DNA of 64,000 bases from Jackrogersella multiformis (Eukaryota; Ascomycota; Sordariomycetes; Xylariales; Hypoxylaceae): NCBI GenBank assembly GCA_902806575.1, contig CADCXD010000009.1, positions 2,232,001 to 2,296,000 of the forward strand, read 5' to 3'. How positions within the stretch are numbered: the first letter of the stretch is position 1; each line of letters begins with the position of its first letter. Positions 60,247 through 64,000 of this stretch are shown in pieces. The translations under genes and the position numbers were made by a program. The notes below the pieces were generated by a model that had not been told where the DNA came from, did no database searches, and saw only the letters and a list, made by a program, of their open reading frames with translations.

Positions 60247-63200
60247 ATGGCTTTCCTATTCAAATCTAAGAAAAATCAGGAAAGGACCCTTCAGAGTCGA
60301 GAAGGCACTCCTGGATCGGCACCTCAGATTCAAAGCGCTGCCGGGCGCATTGTTAGAGAGGAGAAGACTTCCCGTTCTACTCCGACGGGGAGTTTGAATT
60401 CTTTCGACGAAGGTACCCCGAGCCCAGACGCTGAGAAGTACGCTCCTCGCCGTGTCCAGGAGCCACCGCAGCAAACGCAACCACCACCTCAGCAACCGAG
60501 CGATCTGCCGGTAAGTTTCTTGTTGGTTCCGTCTCGGTCCATGCCCAATACCCATGATCCTATGCTTAGGTTTATTATGCTGACAATTCTTACCTCTCAA
60601 AGTTTCGCAATCCTCCCCCGCCGCAAAATGCAAACGCTACGTTATATCCTTGGTCGCAGCGACGATTGACATTTAGTTCCAATATACCCAGCCCCTTTCC
60701 CAGATATGGAGCAGCTGTCAACTCGGTTTCGTCTAAGGAGGGCGATATCTATATTATGGGCGGTCTAATCAACAGCTCAACCGTCAAGGGCGACTTATGG
60801 ATGATCGAAGCCGGAGGAAATATGTCTTGCTATCCCCTCGTCACTACAGCCGAAGGTCCTGGTCCAAGAGTCGGCCATGCGTCCCTCCTAGTAGGCAATG
60901 CATTCATCGTATACGGTGGCGATACCAAAATCGACGAGACTGACATCCTGGACGAAACGCTCTATCTGCTCAATACTTGTAAGACATACATTCCCCATCA
61001 CATCCCATCTCCTGTCTTCCGTATCGCGCGTCTTGTTCTTATCAGCATACACTAACCGAAGTTTCAGCCACGAGACAATGGTCGAGATCACTGCCGAACG
61101 GTCCCCGACCGTCTGGTCGTTACGGCCACTCCTTGAATATCATTGGATCCAAGATTTACATCTTTGGTGGTCAGGTAGAAGGGTATTTCATGAATGATCT
61201 GGCCGCCTTCGACCTCAACCAATTGCAGATGCCTAACAACCGATGGGAGCTTCTCACCGAAAACTCCGATCCGGGAGGAGCAATGCAAGGCAAGGTACCG
61301 CCAGCCAGAACTAACCATTCTATGGTCACCTATAATGACAAGATGTACCTGTAAGTCCTTTATTAAAATTGACACTCCGCAACTATGGATTCCCGAAGCT
61401 CACACTCACAGGTTTGGCGGTACCAACGGCTTCCAGTGGTTCAACGACGTGTGGTGCTATGACCCTGTAGTCAACAAATGGTCCCAGTTAGACTGTATTG
61501 GCTACATTCCTGTTCCTAGAGAAGGCCATGCCGCTTCGATAGTAGACGACGTCATGTATGCTTTTGGCGGTCGTACAGAAGATGGTGTCGATTTGGGTGA
61601 CTTAGCTGCATTCCGGATTTCGTCTCGCCGCTGGTATACATTTCAGAACATGGGTCCGTCGCCATCCCCTCGGTCTGGCCATAGTATGACATCCGTGGGG
61701 AAAGCAGTTGTCGTGGTCGGCGGTGAGCCTAGTTCGACGACCAACCAAGTTAACGACCTTTCGATTGTCTACGTTTTAGACACTTCCAAAATCCGGTATC
61801 CAAATGATGCGCAGATTCAGTCTAATACTCAGAAGATGCAGCAAGCAAGGCGACCAAGCGGTGGTGATGCCCCTGGTGTTGCTAGCCGACAAACGCCATC
61901 TCGTGAGGGCTCGAACGGTCCGGATCTGAAGCGCGTGGCTAGCCCTAATAGCCCAACAAGTAGCACCGGAAGGGGGGGTATCGGTGTAGATATCAATGGT
62001 CCCCCTCCCATCAGTAATGGAATGTCGAAGCTTCCGAGAGCTGCGGGAACTTCTACTCCTTCAGGGCCTCCACCGCAGGGTCAACCTCCCAAGCCAACTA
62101 TCGACACAAATGCGACTGGTCGACGCGCTAGAAACATATCCGTCGAACGGGTAGAGAGGGAAATTGTGGGCGCTGGCTCGTCTGGCATTAGCAGTCGAAA
62201 CCAATCCCCTATATCGCGAGAAGTACTTAGAGAAGAATCTCCGATTACTAATGGAAGGCGAACACCGAATCAACAACCCTCTCGAGGCGGTTCACGATCG
62301 GAGAACCTCATCGGAGATGTGCCTAAACCCAAGCAGACGCGCCAGGTTCGTGGCCAGGCCTCCGTCGACAGCAATGCAGAGTCGGCTCTCAAAAGCGCAA
62401 TAAGCCGCCCGTCTTCCCCACCTCCACCAAGTCGGCAAACAAGCAACCCCATATCGAGGAAAAGCTCAAATAGAAATTCCCAGACCGTTACCCTGTTAAA
62501 GGAACTCGATGCTGCCCGGAATCGCAATGCCTGGTATGCGTCCGAGTTGGAGCTGGCTCGCAAAGCCGGATACATGTCGAGTGCAATTCTTAGTCCCACC
62601 CTGGAGTCCCGAGCTGCAGAGACATTCGATGACGATGACAAGAGGCTCATTGAGTCGCTCCTTGCTATGAAGCAGGAGTTGGCTAATGTGCAAACCTCCA
62701 TCGATAAGCAAGCGATCCTTGCAGCAAAACAAATTGCCGAAGTAGAACGACAACGTGACGCTGCGGTTCGCGAAGCGGTATACGCTAAGGCGAAGATGGC
62801 GGCACAGACCGGAAGCGCAGCTAGCACACCAAACCTTGATAGTGAGAGAGATGTGGACAGTAGTGATCGCTCTGTCGACCTGAACAGAAAGTTGGCTTCG
62901 GCGCTGAACGTCCAAAGAGACTTGCAGAATAGTCTTAGTCGAGCAGCATCGGAACTTGAAGCCGAGAAACGAGCCCGACAACTTGCGGACGAGACCCTAG
63001 GTGCCACCCAAAAGCGTATAGCCGATCTAGAGACATATAAGCAACGAACATCTTCGGAACTTGAACAACTAAGAGCTGAGTTGCACATGGTTCAGCGCGA
63101 AGCGCGAGAACAATCAGTCGCTGGCGCAGAAGCCATTGCCTCTCTACAACTTCTGCGCGTCGAGAAGGATGAGTTTGAGAACAAGTACAACGAGACCATT

Positions 63201-64000
63201 GGTAACTCTAAAGAGCATAATGACTCTTTAGGGTCTCTTCGAGAGGCCGTGGTAGCATCAGCAGATATGCGTGCTCACCTTGAGCGCAAACTTGATGAGG
63301 AACGCTCGCAGCGAGAGACGATTGAATCGAAGTTCACTAAGCTTAAGGCAGAATACGAGGCTCATGCTGCGCAACTCGAGACTGTCACCCAACGACTACG
63401 AGATACCGAGGAAATCGCTGAGCGCCATGCAGCAGAAGCGAACACCCACCGGCAAGCATTGATTTCTGGACTAGAAAAGATGACCAGTGAACCAAACAAG
63501 TCCAACCGGGCTGATGCAGATCGCATTGTCGTCCTCCAAGGTCAAGTCGAGGCAGCCAATAACCTCGTTAAGAAGTACCGGCAGGAGGCTGATGTTGCTT
63601 CGGATAAACTCCGAAGTGCAGAAGAACGGATTGCTGGACTTGAAGCATACCAGGAACAATCGAGCAGGGAAGGTGTGTCGATCCGTCGCCAACTGCAATC
63701 TGCTTTGAGGGAGACCCAGTCGCTGCAGGCTCTGAACACGGATCTCAAGAATCAGTTTGCAAACCAGCAACTCGAGACCAACGCTATATCGGTTCAGCAC
63801 AACACTCTAAAGGACATTCTAGCCGAAAGAGGCATCAGCCCGACGAACCTCGCCCGGGTTCGAGGCATGGGCTCTAGGACTAACTCCCCCGATCCCTCTA
63901 GAGCCGGCGATCTTGAACGACAGCTTGCGCAGGCAGTCGCTGCTCATGACGAGACGAAACAAAGCTTTGCTGCGCAGATTCAGGAATCCGAGGCTGCCTA
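60247..64000 (+). CDS. Tea1-like Kelch-repeat and coiled-coil cell-polarity protein, 3' end outside window
   Basis: Homologue of the cell-end marker tea1 (TeaA in Aspergillus), which is carried on microtubule plus ends to the cell tip and positions polarised growth. Exons 60247-60510, 60603-60978, 61068-61350 and 61412 to the window end keep frame with 61-92 nt introns. A Pro/Gln-rich head (QEPPQQTQPPPQQP) is followed by PWSQRRLTF and about six Kelch blades (RYGAAVNSV, RVGHASLLVGNAFIVYGG, RYGHSLNIIGSKIYIFGGQ, TNHSMVTYNDKMYLFGGT, REGHAASIVDDVMYAFGG, RSGHSMTSVGKAVVVVGG). A disordered Ser/Pro linker follows, then a long coiled coil from about 62490 (VTLLKELDAARNRNAWYASELE) to the edge. About 1170 residues are visible and the frame is open at the end. 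No symbol is given because naming differs between fungi. Confidence 0.92.

Overview
The window looks like nuclear DNA of a filamentous ascomycete, most likely a Sordariomycete. Genes carry short introns (about 48-210 nt) with GT...AG borders. Gene families are typical of Pezizomycotina: an iterative highly reducing PKS, a Zn2Cys6 regulator, an RTA1-like protein and a DASH Hsk3 subunit. The spacers are full of the palindromic ACCTAGGT motif often seen in this class. The class is an inference; no marker in the window settles genus or family. All gene models were built by eye from reading frames and splice sites.

Layout. At the left end are a truncated IPI1 homologue (rRNA processing, minus) and a divergent roadblock/LC7 dynein light chain (plus). 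A gene-poor stretch follows to about 5.7 kb, then a large conserved fungal protein of unknown function (7127-10186, perhaps with a first exon at 5740-6273). Next is a compact polyketide cluster, 13274-25654. It holds a six-exon HR-PKS of about 2403 aa, a Zn2Cys6 UPC2-like regulator with its zinc cluster split by an intron, an RTA1-type seven-helix membrane protein and a GC-rich short-chain dehydrogenase. A possible decayed SDR lies just upstream of the PKS. The cluster is bounded by HSK3 (26453-27077), a housekeeping kinetochore gene.

A ketopantoate-reductase-like protein with a long disordered tail follows (29474-31977), then a gene desert of about 8.8 kb rich in ACCTAGGT palindromes. The next part holds isolated accessory genes: a DJ-1/PfpI protein, a secreted polysaccharide-lyase-like protein, an intron-containing tRNA-Arg(CCG), a hexapeptide acetyltransferase without the usual catalytic His, a seven-exon gene of unknown function, and an RBR E3 ligase with internal tandem duplications. 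The right end returns to core genes: KOG1/raptor (TORC1) on minus and a tea1-like Kelch/coiled-coil polarity protein on plus that runs off the window.

Working together. The PKS makes a reduced chain and, having no thioesterase, must release it by another route. The SDR is a candidate tailoring enzyme. The Zn2Cys6 protein is a likely local regulator, and the RTA1 protein a likely export or self-protection factor. The product cannot be predicted from sequence alone.
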